Below are positions 12,008 to 20,693 of a stretch of 64,000 bases of DNA, piece after piece. The stretch spans positions 62,001-126,000 of the forward strand of contig JADNYV010000083.1 in the NCBI GenBank assembly GCA_015501055.1, in the 5' to 3' direction. The notes under the pieces are model-generated. The model made no database searches and was not told the DNA's origin. It saw only the letters and a program-made list of their open reading frames with translations. Position numbers and translations under genes: made by a program. Position 1 is the first letter of the stretch. Each line of letters opens with the position of its first letter. Source of the DNA: Mucidula mucida (taxonomy: Eukaryota; Basidiomycota; Agaricomycetes; Agaricales; Physalacriaceae).

Positions 12008-12223
12008 TGTAACGGGGAGTTCCCGATATGGACATGTTTGGCACGAACGTTATGTCGATCGCCTTCGGGCGATCTTTACTTACTCTTTTACTACGACTAC
12101 TGGCTTTGTTTTCTATCCGTTTCTACGCTTACGGGTCCCCGAGGTCCCATTTGGACTCAATCTTATTGCTTTATCGTGTTATTTCGGGCCCTCCGGACCT
12201 CGACAGTGTACCTACGGGTTACA
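12008..12223 (+). repeat. 5' LTR (216 bp)
   Basis: Begins TGTAAC, ends GTTACA, and is identical to 22558-22773. It includes a perfect hairpin (12057-12074) with a cTTCGg tetraloop. The in-frame ORF that starts inside the LTR is present only because the LTR happens to be open; I do not regard it as a gene. Confidence 0.97.
12057..12074 (+). promoter_or_regulatory. LTR hairpin with TTCG tetraloop
   Basis: The stem GATCGCC/GGCGATC closes a TTCG loop with the C-G closing pair that makes this tetraloop exceptionally stable in RNA. It is present in both LTRs (second copy 22607-22624). It may help define R, packaging or polyadenylation, which is inference. Confidence 0.6.
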
Positions 12224-12479
12224 CTTTTTTTAACACGCAACACGTTGCGTCCAACAGGGAGCGCAAACGGCTTCGACAACAGGTCGAGCCTCCGGATTTG
12301 AGGCAAAAGGCCTCACATACTTACACGGTGTGTTAGACACCTTTTGCTACTGCTGAAAATTTTTTTTAGCCCCCCACGGACGTCGGCGAGCCAGTCGCCG
12401 TCGCCCATACGTTGGTTGTCACAGGACGCCAGCGCTCCCCCCATTCCTTTCGCTTTCGTCTACGCCCTAGGCTACGACG
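12224..12479 (+). promoter_or_regulatory. Untranslated leader of the retrotransposon
   Basis: This stretch follows the 5' LTR directly and should hold the primer binding site, but I see no match to the usual initiator-Met primer sequence. A T-run is followed by a 6-bp hairpin (ACGCAA/TTGCGT, 12235-12250). The tract with gtgtgt at about 12327 could serve as a splice donor for the third ORF; this is a guess. Confidence 0.4.
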
Positions 12480-15400
12480 ATGAGCGAAACCTCACGGGCG
12501 TCGAAACAGTCGGCACCCTCTCATGTGTCGCGACAGTCGGCACGCTTGCGGCAGGAACTCCCGGAATTCACGAAGGACGACCTGCCGCAGCAGACTCGGC
12601 GACGACAGCCTCAGGCAGCTGAGGATGTCCCGCTACCTATCAGCTTGGACGACATAGGTGACGCTGGAGGCATTCAGGCATTCCAGCCCCCCATCACGTC
12701 AACCGAGCCGGCGCGGTCCCAGTCGGGACTGCCGCCTACACCAACACATGCTGTCTCGAGCACGCCGCCTAAGGTCACACCTACGCGGCGCGTTCGAGGC
12801 GACTACCGACCATTACCCGATAGTCGGTTTGACGCGGTAAACACGTCGAATCGACAGTCGGAGGATCTGGGGGCGACACGAGTGAAAGCGAGTGTTAGTC
12901 CCCGGGCCGTTGTATCTGATGGAGCAAAAGATGCACCTACGAACGTTGCCAATTTTGAGGCCAACGTGCGTGAGGGAGGGCGTCAAGTGCTCGAGTTGCC
13001 ACCGCAGGTTAACGCCCGCGTGGAAATGTATGTTGAATCATTTCGCAGCCATGCTGCACGAGGTGATTTGGCTAATCCATTTGACCAGACGATGGACGCA
13101 GTTCAACAGAATCTTGCTCTTCCTCGACAGGAGGAAGAGACTGACTCCCAGTATGTGCGTCGCGTCAGGGCGATGGAACGATCAAGGACAGAAAAGCCGG
13201 CGGGGATAATTCGCCCGGCGTCTTCGATGTCGACTACTTCACGATCTTCAGGTCGGACGGCGCGCTCTTCTGCTTCGGTGAAGGCGTGGCATCAGGACGT
13301 GTTCGAGCGTGGAGTTCTACAGATGATTCACAACGGACAGATGGTTGAGTACAACACTAGTACAGTACCCAAGCAAGATGTTGTGTTAGAGATAATTGAT
13401 GGTAATATGATGGCCTATATTGCCTCGAAACCAACCATTCAAGTAAAGATTCCTGATCTGGACGATGCTAGATGTGCGCCGTTTATCGCGCGATTTCCGT
13501 CGCCTACCTGGGAGCTTGATGAATGGATGCAGGCAACTGATGGCCCGATTGCAGCTGTCGTGCCAGAGGTACAGGTCCCACAGGAGGCTGAAGATGTTGT
13601 ACCGGAGACTCCAGTGGTACAGGCTCAGAAGGAGACTGAGACCGTTTGGGAGCGCATGAGGAGAGAAAGGAAGCAGGCAGCGGCAACGGCGCGTGCAAAG
13701 TACAGCGACGTTCCGCAGCCTGACAACCTGAAAGTGCATGAAGCGCACACAGACGCGCAAATACTAATATCGGAGAAGCCACCAGTGCCACTGTCTGACG
13801 TGTTTGGACGACGTGATGTGTTTGGACGACTCGGTGTGCTGGTCGAGGACGATGTTGAGATCCCGGTATTGAAGGGGATCAAGACTGAAGAGCCGGAGCC
13901 AGTTCAGGTACGAATGACGCGTATTATTGAGGAGACACCTGCCATAGTGCAGGACCCGCGTCGCACAAGTATCGTGGACGAGACACCTGCCATAGTGCAG
14001 AGGCCGCGTCGCACAAGTATTGTGGATGAGATACCTGCCATAGTGCAGAGGCCGCATCGCACAAGTATTGTGGATGAGACACCTGCCATAGTGCAGAGGC
14101 CGCGTCGCACAAGTATTGTGGAGGAGACACCTGTTGTCGTACAGGCACCGCGTCGCGCAAGTGTCCATGTACGGGCTAGCCAGGAGGCTGTTTCGCCCCG
14201 GAAGAAGAACACGTCTGAGAAGGCGCCGGGACGTCGACCACAAAGGTCGGATCCGGCCATACATGTGGCGAGTTCGAGACGAGTAACCACTCAGGTTCAG
14301 CGCTCACCTACGATAACCCGGCACAAAGCGGCACCGGTACAGACTGTGCCAGTGCGTGCTCTGCCTACGCCGCCACATCAACCAGACCCCGATCCGAGTG
14401 GCTCTGATAGCGACGGTGCCGGCGATAGTGGAGATGATGCTGGTCATGGACCAGGACCAAGTAATACTGGTCGTAATGTGCCTGATCCGGGGGATAAAAT
14501 GCCACCTCCAGGAGATGGTGACGATGATGGAGATGATGGAGACGATGGTCCCGGTGATGATGGAGATGATAGCCGGAATGGCCGCCCTCCAGTCAACCGT
14601 TACGCCAAGCGTCTTCGTCGTTCGACGTCGATTATGAATGAGGTCAAGCCGGAGACGAAAGACGAGTTCATATATGTACCTCCAGTACGCGAGACTGGAG
14701 TATCAGTATTGGATGCGATCTTTTTCGAAATCGAAGACATGGTCATGGCGCGCTTATATCGCGAACTGAACGACCGTGATCGTGAACTTGCAAAGATAAT
14801 AGCACGCAATGTTGATTCAGCGCCTAAATTCACAGGTGCTACGAATGACATTACGGTGTTTGATAGATGGGCTCGCGACATGATACGCTGGTTGGATCAG
14901 ACAGGTGCACATGGGCCTCCCACATTGGAGGATACTGACGCGCCATCTGAGGCTGACCTGACACGTATCACTCTGCTAGCTCAAGGCCTGGCTGGGGGTG
15001 CGTTGGAACACTACCGCCGGGTCACTAATACATATAAGGCTGCAGCAAACCATGGTACTTCTTTCATTGAGGTACTCCACAGTTTGTTTGTGCAGTTCGT
15101 TGATGATGATTCACTGCGCTTGACTGCATCGCGCCTTGAGTCTGCTAAATACATGGTTAGTGGTGGTGCCCGTGCACTATTCTACTATATGATCAGTCTA
15201 GCAAGCTTGATGCCAACGCCGCCAGATGTATATCGGTTCCATTCGATACTATATAACGCGCTGCCACAGTATATTCGCCGGCAGATGCGGATCGAGGGTA
15301 TTACGCCCGAACGTACCGCCTCTCTGAACGTGATTATGCAGAGAGCATTAGCACTGGAACAGAGTATGAAGTCTGAACGTAAGGATGCCCTCTCCGGAGT

Positions 15401-16760
15401 ACATCCTCGCGCTCGGATAGTGGCCCAGGAGCGACATGCATTGCCAACAATAAAGGCACGCGATGTTGTCCCGGCACCCATACCTCGAGAGAGAACACCT
15501 CGACGTGACGCGCGACCACCTGCACCCGCCACTTCTAAGCAGGATAACGGAAAATCAGGTCGTAGTGCGCCGTATCGAGGAGGTGGACAGAACCAGACAA
15601 CCCAACGCATTGGGAATAAAGATGTCAAAGTGCGTGGGGCAAAGTCGAAAACTTGTTACGCATGCGGACAGGAAGGTCACTTTGCAAAGGACACTGTCTG
15701 CCCGCTGTATAGCTTGAACAAAGATCGGGCCGCGGAGACGCTATATCACATTGTAGATGATGATGATAGTGAGGATGAGCCTCACGAGTGGGATAATCCA
15801 GAGGAAGCCGATCCTTGGGGTGGATCCCAATTCGATGAGGACGCGGCGGATGATGATGTGGTAAACACAAATCAAGAGGATCCTGTCGACGCCGGCACAT
15901 CAGACCAGCCACGAGTTGGGATGATGTGGGCTGGTGACTGGGAGGACGTACGCGCCTATGGCATGCGTGAGACAGAGGAGTTATACTCAGATAGTGATTG
16001 CGAAAGCGTCGCTGAATCAGAGGACGAGTATGTCCTGGAATATGGCGAGTTCCTACGGACTATGCAGATTGACGAGACGAGAGACGCTGATGGAAAGCGG
16101 GGCTACGTTCCAACGTTAGACCCTACGCGCTCACAGTTGCCTCGCTCGCTAAAACGCCCTCGTCGTACGAACCAAGAGAAGCGATGCCTAGCAGTGTTTC
16201 TTGAGGTTAATGGACATAAGGCGTTCACACTATGTGATAGTGGGTGCACAACTGAGCTTATGAGCCACGATTTTGCTCACCTAGTCCAGCCGGAGTTGTT
16301 TGAGCTTGATGAGCCTATTACGATTCAGCTTGGTACTAAAGGCAGTCGGTCGCAAATCATATATGGGGCGTTCGCACCCTTCTCATATGACAGTAGTAAG
16401 ATAGCGGTCTCTGGGCGCGAATATTTTGATATCGCGAACGTTGATCGTTATGATGTTGTTGTCGGAACGTCGTTTATGAGGCGACACAAGATTTCATTGG
16501 ACTTTGAGTACGATGTAGTCCGTGTGAAGGGCCAGCCCATGCCTACTCTACTAGAGAAGGAAGAGCTGCACGAGATTGCTCGACGATATTCGGCGAACGT
16601 TCAACCGAAGAAGAAGCTGGAGGGTCTAGTCGTCCCAACAAAGCCAAGGCCCAGCCGGTCTATTCCTCGGGAGGATTTGAATTCAGATATCAAGGGCAAG
16701 GCCAGGGCTTCTGCTGAGGGGGAGCGTTACGCTCACCTGAAGAAGAAGCCAAGGGATTGA
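12480..16760 (+). CDS. gag: Gag with zinc knuckle and aspartic protease (1426 aa)
   Basis: Structural polyprotein of the chromovirus, unusually long. The N-terminal 480 residues are low-complexity and charged. Five 16-residue repeats follow (residues about 482-561), then an acidic Gly/Asp-rich linker (about 640-710). The retrotransposon gag core starts near residue 790 (FDRWARDMIRW ... AQGLAGGALEHYRR). A zinc knuckle lies at residue 1059 (CYACGQEGHFAKDTVC), spaced C-x2-C-x4-H-x6-C instead of the usual x4 at the end. The retropepsin domain has its active site LCDSGCT (Asp at residue 1253) and a later VVVGTSF. The stop is TGA at 16758, after which the same frame stays open into pol, so Gag-Pol is probably made by read-through. 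ATG 12480 is the first in-frame start after the leader. Confidence 0.93.
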   Translation: MSETSRASKQSAPSHVSRQSARLRQELPEFTKDDLPQQTRRRQPQAAEDVPLPISLDDIGDAGGIQAFQPPITSTEPARSQSGLPPTPTHAVSSTPPKVTPTRRVRGDYRPLPDSRFDAVNTSNRQSEDLGATRVKASVSPRAVVSDGAKDAPTNVANFEANVREGGRQVLELPPQVNARVEMYVESFRSHAARGDLANPFDQTMDAVQQNLALPRQEEETDSQYVRRVRAMERSRTEKPAGIIRPASSMSTTSRSSGRTARSSASVKAWHQDVFERGVLQMIHNGQMVEYNTSTVPKQDVVLEIIDGNMMAYIASKPTIQVKIPDLDDARCAPFIARFPSPTWELDEWMQATDGPIAAVVPEVQVPQEAEDVVPETPVVQAQKETETVWERMRRERKQAAATARAKYSDVPQPDNLKVHEAHTDAQILISEKPPVPLSDVFGRRDVFGRLGVLVEDDVEIPVLKGIKTEEPEPVQVRMTRIIEETPAIVQDPRRTSIVDETPAIVQRPRRTSIVDEIPAIVQRPHRTSIVDETPAIVQRPRRTSIVEETPVVVQAPRRASVHVRASQEAVSPRKKNTSEKAPGRRPQRSDPAIHVASSRRVTTQVQRSPTITRHKAAPVQTVPVRALPTPPHQPDPDPSGSDSDGAGDSGDDAGHGPGPSNTGRNVPDPGDKMPPPGDGDDDGDDGDDGPGDDGDDSRNGRPPVNRYAKRLRRSTSIMNEVKPETKDEFIYVPPVRETGVSVLDAIFFEIEDMVMARLYRELNDRDRELAKIIARNVDSAPKFTGATNDITVFDRWARDMIRWLDQTGAHGPPTLEDTDAPSEADLTRITLLAQGLAGGALEHYRRVTNTYKAAANHGTSFIEVLHSLFVQFVDDDSLRLTASRLESAKYMVSGGARALFYYMISLASLMPTPPDVYRFHSILYNALPQYIRRQMRIEGITPERTASLNVIMQRALALEQSMKSERKDALSGVHPRARIVAQERHALPTIKARDVVPAPIPRERTPRRDARPPAPATSKQDNGKSGRSAPYRGGGQNQTTQRIGNKDVKVRGAKSKTCYACGQEGHFAKDTVCPLYSLNKDRAAETLYHIVDDDDSEDEPHEWDNPEEADPWGGSQFDEDAADDDVVNTNQEDPVDAGTSDQPRVGMMWAGDWEDVRAYGMRETEELYSDSDCESVAESEDEYVLEYGEFLRTMQIDETRDADGKRGYVPTLDPTRSQLPRSLKRPRRTNQEKRCLAVFLEVNGHKAFTLCDSGCTTELMSHDFAHLVQPELFELDEPITIQLGTKGSRSQIIYGAFAPFSYDSSKIAVSGREYFDIANVDRYDVVVGTSFMRRHKISLDFEYDVVRVKGQPMPTLLEKEELHEIARRYSANVQPKKKLEGLVVPTKPRPSRSIPREDLNSDIKGKARASAEGERYAHLKKKPRD
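13923..14162 (+). repeat. Five 48-bp in-frame repeats in gag
   Basis: Units read IVDETPAIVQRPRRTS with slight variation (IIEE at the start, VVVQAPRRAS at the end). The central units are nearly identical in DNA, pointing to recent slippage or unequal exchange. Each unit has one basic RPRRTS patch that could be a phosphorylation or nucleic-acid-binding motif (inference). Confidence 0.9.
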
Positions 16761-16817
16761 CAGTCCCCGCCTCGGGTATTCAACCAAGGTCGAGAAGTTC
16801 GCACGACTCCGCTTTGG
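16758..16817 (+). promoter_or_regulatory. Gag-pol recoding site: single in-frame UGA
   Basis: The gag frame ends GAT TGA CAG. The next 19 codons contain no stop and lead, in the same frame, into the first pol ATG at 16818. UGA followed by C is a leaky stop context in many eukaryotes. The arrangement fits stop-codon read-through instead of the more usual -1 or +1 frameshift. Re-initiation at 16818 is the alternative. Confidence 0.7.
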
Positions 16818-19800
16818 ATGCACGTCGAGGAGTCCGAGAAGGCTAAATCGAATGAATCTGCACCTGCGGGTCTCAGTCGACACTTGCCGGTCTTGCTAGG
16901 TCCCGAGGATGGGATAACGATTGAGGATATTGAAGATATTGCGAATCGGGCGATGGCTATGGACATTGCCGATCCGCAGACAAAAATCTATCTAAACAAG
17001 ATTGATGAGCTACTGCGTGAGCTGGAGCTGCCTCGTTATTCGCGTGTTCAAACACACGTAGAAGACGAGACGGTAGCACAGACCCAGGCGGAAGTCATTG
17101 ATGACATACCTTGTCTGAACTTGGAGGAGTCCCTTCAAGCAACGGCGGGGCTGTTCCAAATGCGAACAAGAAAGGATAGTGACCAGGAATTGACTGAAGA
17201 GGACGTTCCCAGGTTGCGTCAGCAATGGATGGAGTGCTGTGCAGATATACTTGCCGGCCCACCAGAGAAATTGCCACCGTTGAGAGAGGTGAATCATACG
17301 ATTCCTCTGATCGACGAAGCAAAGAAGTACCAGTACTACACGCCCAAGTGTCCCGACTCCATGAAACCGCAGCTTCTTGAGAAGATTAAGCAGTATCAGC
17401 GGTCGGGATGGTGGGAACGTCAGACGGCTACACAAGCTGCGCCAATGCTTTGTGTCCCAAAGAAGGATAGCAGCTTGCGTACGACAATTGATTGTCGTAA
17501 ACGAAATGAGAATACGCACAAGGATGTGACGCCATTTCCAGATCAGGATCATATCCGGCTGGACGTGGCGCGCAAGCGTGTGCGTAGCAAGATTGATTTG
17601 TCAAATGCCTATGAACAGGTGCGAACGATTCCCGGCGATGTCTGGAAGTCAGTGTTCTCAACTGTGTTTGGGACGTTTGTAAGTCACGTAATGCAGCAGG
17701 GTGATTGTAACGCACCCTCTACATTCCAAAGACTGATGTACACGATGTTCCAAGACTATATTGGAATATTCATGCATGTTTACCTTGATGACATCTTCGT
17801 ATTCAGTGATTCGATAGCCGAACATGAGAAACACTTGGGTCTCATATTTGCGCGCCTTCGGGAGCACGAATTCTACCTGAAAGCGGAGAAGTTAGATCTC
17901 TACGCAGCTGAAGTGGACTGCTTAGGGCACATGATTGATGATCGTGGCCTTCATGCAGACACAGATAAGCTGGCGAAGATTCGTAATTGGCGTGTACCAC
18001 GAAATTACAATGATGTACAGAAGTTTCTGGGTATGGTGACATACCTGGGACATTTCTTGCCGGATATCACTGCGTATACGACGCCGTTATCGGAAATGGC
18101 TATGAACCATCAACCGTTCTATTGGCGACCGATACATGATACATGCTTTGAGCGAATCAAACAATTGTGTTGCTCAACGCCAATCCTACGCCCGATTCGA
18201 CCAGACTTAGATGAACCTATATGGGTAATCTGTGACGCGTCAATTAGAGGTGTAGGTGCAATGTATGGGCAAGGACCTACTTGGCAGACATGTCGGCCAG
18301 CGGGGTTCATGTCTAGGAAGTTTTCAAACTCTCAGAGGCACTATGCAGTCTTCGAGCAAGAGACGCTAGCCATCCTCGAGGCACTCCTAAAGTGGGAAGA
18401 TAAGCTAGTCGGTTATCGCATCCATGTGGTGACCGACCATAAAGCACTTGAATTTTTCAAGACGCAACGTCGGCTGTCAAGCCGACAGATGCGTTGGATG
18501 GAATACTTAGCGCGTTTTGACTTCGATATCAACTATGTGAAGGGCGTCAATAATAAGGTTGCGGACGCGCTGTCGCGTTACTACGAGACAGACGAACCTG
18601 ATGAGGTACAGCCTCCCGAAGACTATGCCAATGCAGATATTCGTCTAGATAGACTCGGCGAGGATTTACCGAGTGGTCGGCTGCAGGAAGTCCACGAGCA
18701 CCTGCGGGCTATGCAGACTCGTCGGCAGACTGAGGCGCGAAAACTGGCAGAGCGCCTTGAGCCGCGTGATGTTGAAGCAGCGGAGATGGAGGCGGCGCGG
18801 GAACCTGACCCAGAAGTACCGCACGAGCTGCCAACAGTTAACCCAACTGTGTTCGAATCACGCGCGAAGGACAATGTGATGCCACTGACGCTGGAGACGG
18901 ATGATGAGTTCCTCGCTGACATTCGGCGGTGGTACTCTGAAGATCCGTTGTTCAGTAAGATTATCAAGAAGCCTGAAGATCACCCACGGTTTTCAGTAAC
19001 TGAGGGCCTGATTTTCACGAATAACCTAGGCGGCGAACGTGTGCTATGCATCCCGAAGTCGCCTGCAGGTCAACGCTCTCTACGAGGAGCAATACTGGAA
19101 ACGGCTCACCGGACAGTGGGACATTTCGGTGCTCAACGCACATCTGATTATGTCCGGCGCTGGTACTGGTGGCCGAAGATATCCGCAATGACCGACAGGT
19201 TCTGCAAAACGTGTCAGACATGCCATGCGGCTAAGGGAAGTTATCGCGCACCGGCTGGAAAGCTACACTCCCTTCCCGTTCCAACGGGAAAGTGGCGCTC
19301 AATAGCAATGGACTTTGTTGGCCCATTTCCGGAGGTGCAAGGATACAATTACCTGTGGGTAATCATCTGTCGATTAACATCACAGGTGCATTTGATACCC
19401 GTACATACCACGAATACTGCGACGGACTTGTCGTTGATCTATCTGAGAGAGATTGTGCGACTGCACGGCCTCCCAGAGTCGATCGTGTCAGATCGTGATT
19501 CTAAATTCACGTCAACATGGTGGCGGCAGCTCCATCGCTTGTTGGGCGCCAAGTTGCTGATGTCGACCTCGTTTCATCCACAAACGGATGGTATCACAGA
19601 ACGTGCTAATCGGTCGGTCGCCCAGATCTTCCGAGCAGCAATCCGCGCTGATCAGAAGGACTGGCTGATGAAGACTCCATTAGTCGAGTTTGCTCTGAAT
19701 GCTAGCATAAACGAGACGACAGGATTCGCACCTTTTGAGTTGGTGTACGGCTACGTACCATCGATGATTCGAGAGGTTCCTGAGTTCCCTAACATCCAGC

Positions 19801-20441
19801 CGGGTATCCGCGCCTTCGGCGCACAAGCCATGCAGAATCTGTACGATGCGCATGAGGCAATCATAGCGGCACGCGTGTTTCAAGCTCACAAAGCAAACAG
19901 GAAGCGTCGCGAGGAGCCCGAGATTAAGCCCGGGTCGAGAGTTTACCTGTCAACTCGGAACATTAACTTCCCAAAAGGCAGGGCTCGAAAACTCTTACCT
20001 AAGTTTATCGGGCCATATACAGTGGAAGAGGCATTCCCAGCGACGTCAACGTACACGCTGGAATTGCCCGAGACATTAGTGAAACGACGCCTGCATAACA
20101 GGTTCCACGTTAGCCTGCTCCGCCCATATGAGGAGTCAGACGCACTGCTTTTCCCAGATCGTAGCGCGCCTGAACCATATGACTTCGGCGCGTCACCCGA
20201 CGCAGAATTCTTTGTTGATGGTATCGCGGACCACGAGTGGCGTCGGACAAAGATCTGGTTCCACGTTCGGTGGATGTCAGGCGATGAGACATTTGAGCCA
20301 CTAGATAACGTCAAGGATCTAAGTGCGCTTGATGAGTACCTCAAATTGAAAGGTGTCGCGAAATGGGAGGACTTACCAAAGCCTGCCCGTGCAACATCAA
20401 GAACACCTGCAAAACGCGCTCGAGCGCGTAAGACGGGATAG
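16818..20441 (+). CDS. pol: Pol: reverse transcriptase, RNase H, integrase, chromodomain (1207 aa from ATG)
   Basis: Replication and integration enzymes. Reverse transcriptase spans about residues 170-430, with the YLDD active site at 322-325 and the QQGDCNAPSTFQ motif seen in fungal gypsy elements. RNase H follows, with VICDAS (Asp 473), the FEQETLAILEAL glutamate, VVTDHKALEFF and a terminal DALSRYY. Integrase has an HHCC finger (HRTVGHF ... CKTCQTC), then Asp 832 (AMDFVG), Asp 892 (VSDRDSKF) and Glu 928 (GITERANR), an exact D-35-E spacing. A GPY/F module (FIGPYTVEEAF) precedes a C-terminal chromodomain (about residues 1125-1180, WFHVRWMSGDETFEPLDNV), which in this clade directs insertion to particular chromatin. 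No breaks are seen. Translation probably starts from the gag frame. Confidence 0.97.
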   Translation: MHVEESEKAKSNESAPAGLSRHLPVLLGPEDGITIEDIEDIANRAMAMDIADPQTKIYLNKIDELLRELELPRYSRVQTHVEDETVAQTQAEVIDDIPCLNLEESLQATAGLFQMRTRKDSDQELTEEDVPRLRQQWMECCADILAGPPEKLPPLREVNHTIPLIDEAKKYQYYTPKCPDSMKPQLLEKIKQYQRSGWWERQTATQAAPMLCVPKKDSSLRTTIDCRKRNENTHKDVTPFPDQDHIRLDVARKRVRSKIDLSNAYEQVRTIPGDVWKSVFSTVFGTFVSHVMQQGDCNAPSTFQRLMYTMFQDYIGIFMHVYLDDIFVFSDSIAEHEKHLGLIFARLREHEFYLKAEKLDLYAAEVDCLGHMIDDRGLHADTDKLAKIRNWRVPRNYNDVQKFLGMVTYLGHFLPDITAYTTPLSEMAMNHQPFYWRPIHDTCFERIKQLCCSTPILRPIRPDLDEPIWVICDASIRGVGAMYGQGPTWQTCRPAGFMSRKFSNSQRHYAVFEQETLAILEALLKWEDKLVGYRIHVVTDHKALEFFKTQRRLSSRQMRWMEYLARFDFDINYVKGVNNKVADALSRYYETDEPDEVQPPEDYANADIRLDRLGEDLPSGRLQEVHEHLRAMQTRRQTEARKLAERLEPRDVEAAEMEAAREPDPEVPHELPTVNPTVFESRAKDNVMPLTLETDDEFLADIRRWYSEDPLFSKIIKKPEDHPRFSVTEGLIFTNNLGGERVLCIPKSPAGQRSLRGAILETAHRTVGHFGAQRTSDYVRRWYWWPKISAMTDRFCKTCQTCHAAKGSYRAPAGKLHSLPVPTGKWRSIAMDFVGPFPEVQGYNYLWVIICRLTSQVHLIPVHTTNTATDLSLIYLREIVRLHGLPESIVSDRDSKFTSTWWRQLHRLLGAKLLMSTSFHPQTDGITERANRSVAQIFRAAIRADQKDWLMKTPLVEFALNASINETTGFAPFELVYGYVPSMIREVPEFPNIQPGIRAFGAQAMQNLYDAHEAIIAARVFQAHKANRKRREEPEIKPGSRVYLSTRNINFPKGRARKLLPKFIGPYTVEEAFPATSTYTLELPETLVKRRLHNRFHVSLLRPYEESDALLFPDRSAPEPYDFGASPDAEFFVDGIADHEWRRTKIWFHVRWMSGDETFEPLDNVKDLSALDEYLKLKGVAKWEDLPKPARATSRTPAKRARARKTG

Positions 20442-20693
20442 ACCTAAAAGTGGTCGTGATACTGCCCGTGGTGGCTGTGTCATTCCAATGATGAAGGATC
20501 GGAATGATATTGCTCCCAACGCGCGGGTAGCTGCATAAGCGAAGAGGTCAGATTTTTCCCTGGTGTACAACATGAGGACGGTGTGTTAGCCAGGTGGAAC
20601 TTGACTCACAGCGCGGCAAGTCGGGACTTAAAATAGTTTTAAGCCGGGGTGATAGCAGTGTTGTGCTGAATTCACCCCAGCTTGCTATTCCTT
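20442..20693 (+). promoter_or_regulatory. Spacer between pol and ORF3, possible splice acceptor
   Basis: No long frame occurs here. A good acceptor (ttcaccccag ending at 20680), preceded by gtgctgaat, lies 13 bases before the first ATG of ORF3. This would suit a spliced subgenomic mRNA, as env genes use. Not proven. Confidence 0.4.

Noticed and set aside
12028..12336. 102-codon ORF starting in the 5' LTR (and its twin at 22578)
   Set aside because: It lies mostly in the LTR, is identical in both LTRs as required by replication, and has no domain; the open frame is a by-product.
13764..14264. Minus-strand ORFs of 78-166 codons over the gag repeats
   Set aside because: Produced by the repetitive gag sequence read backwards; no independent support.
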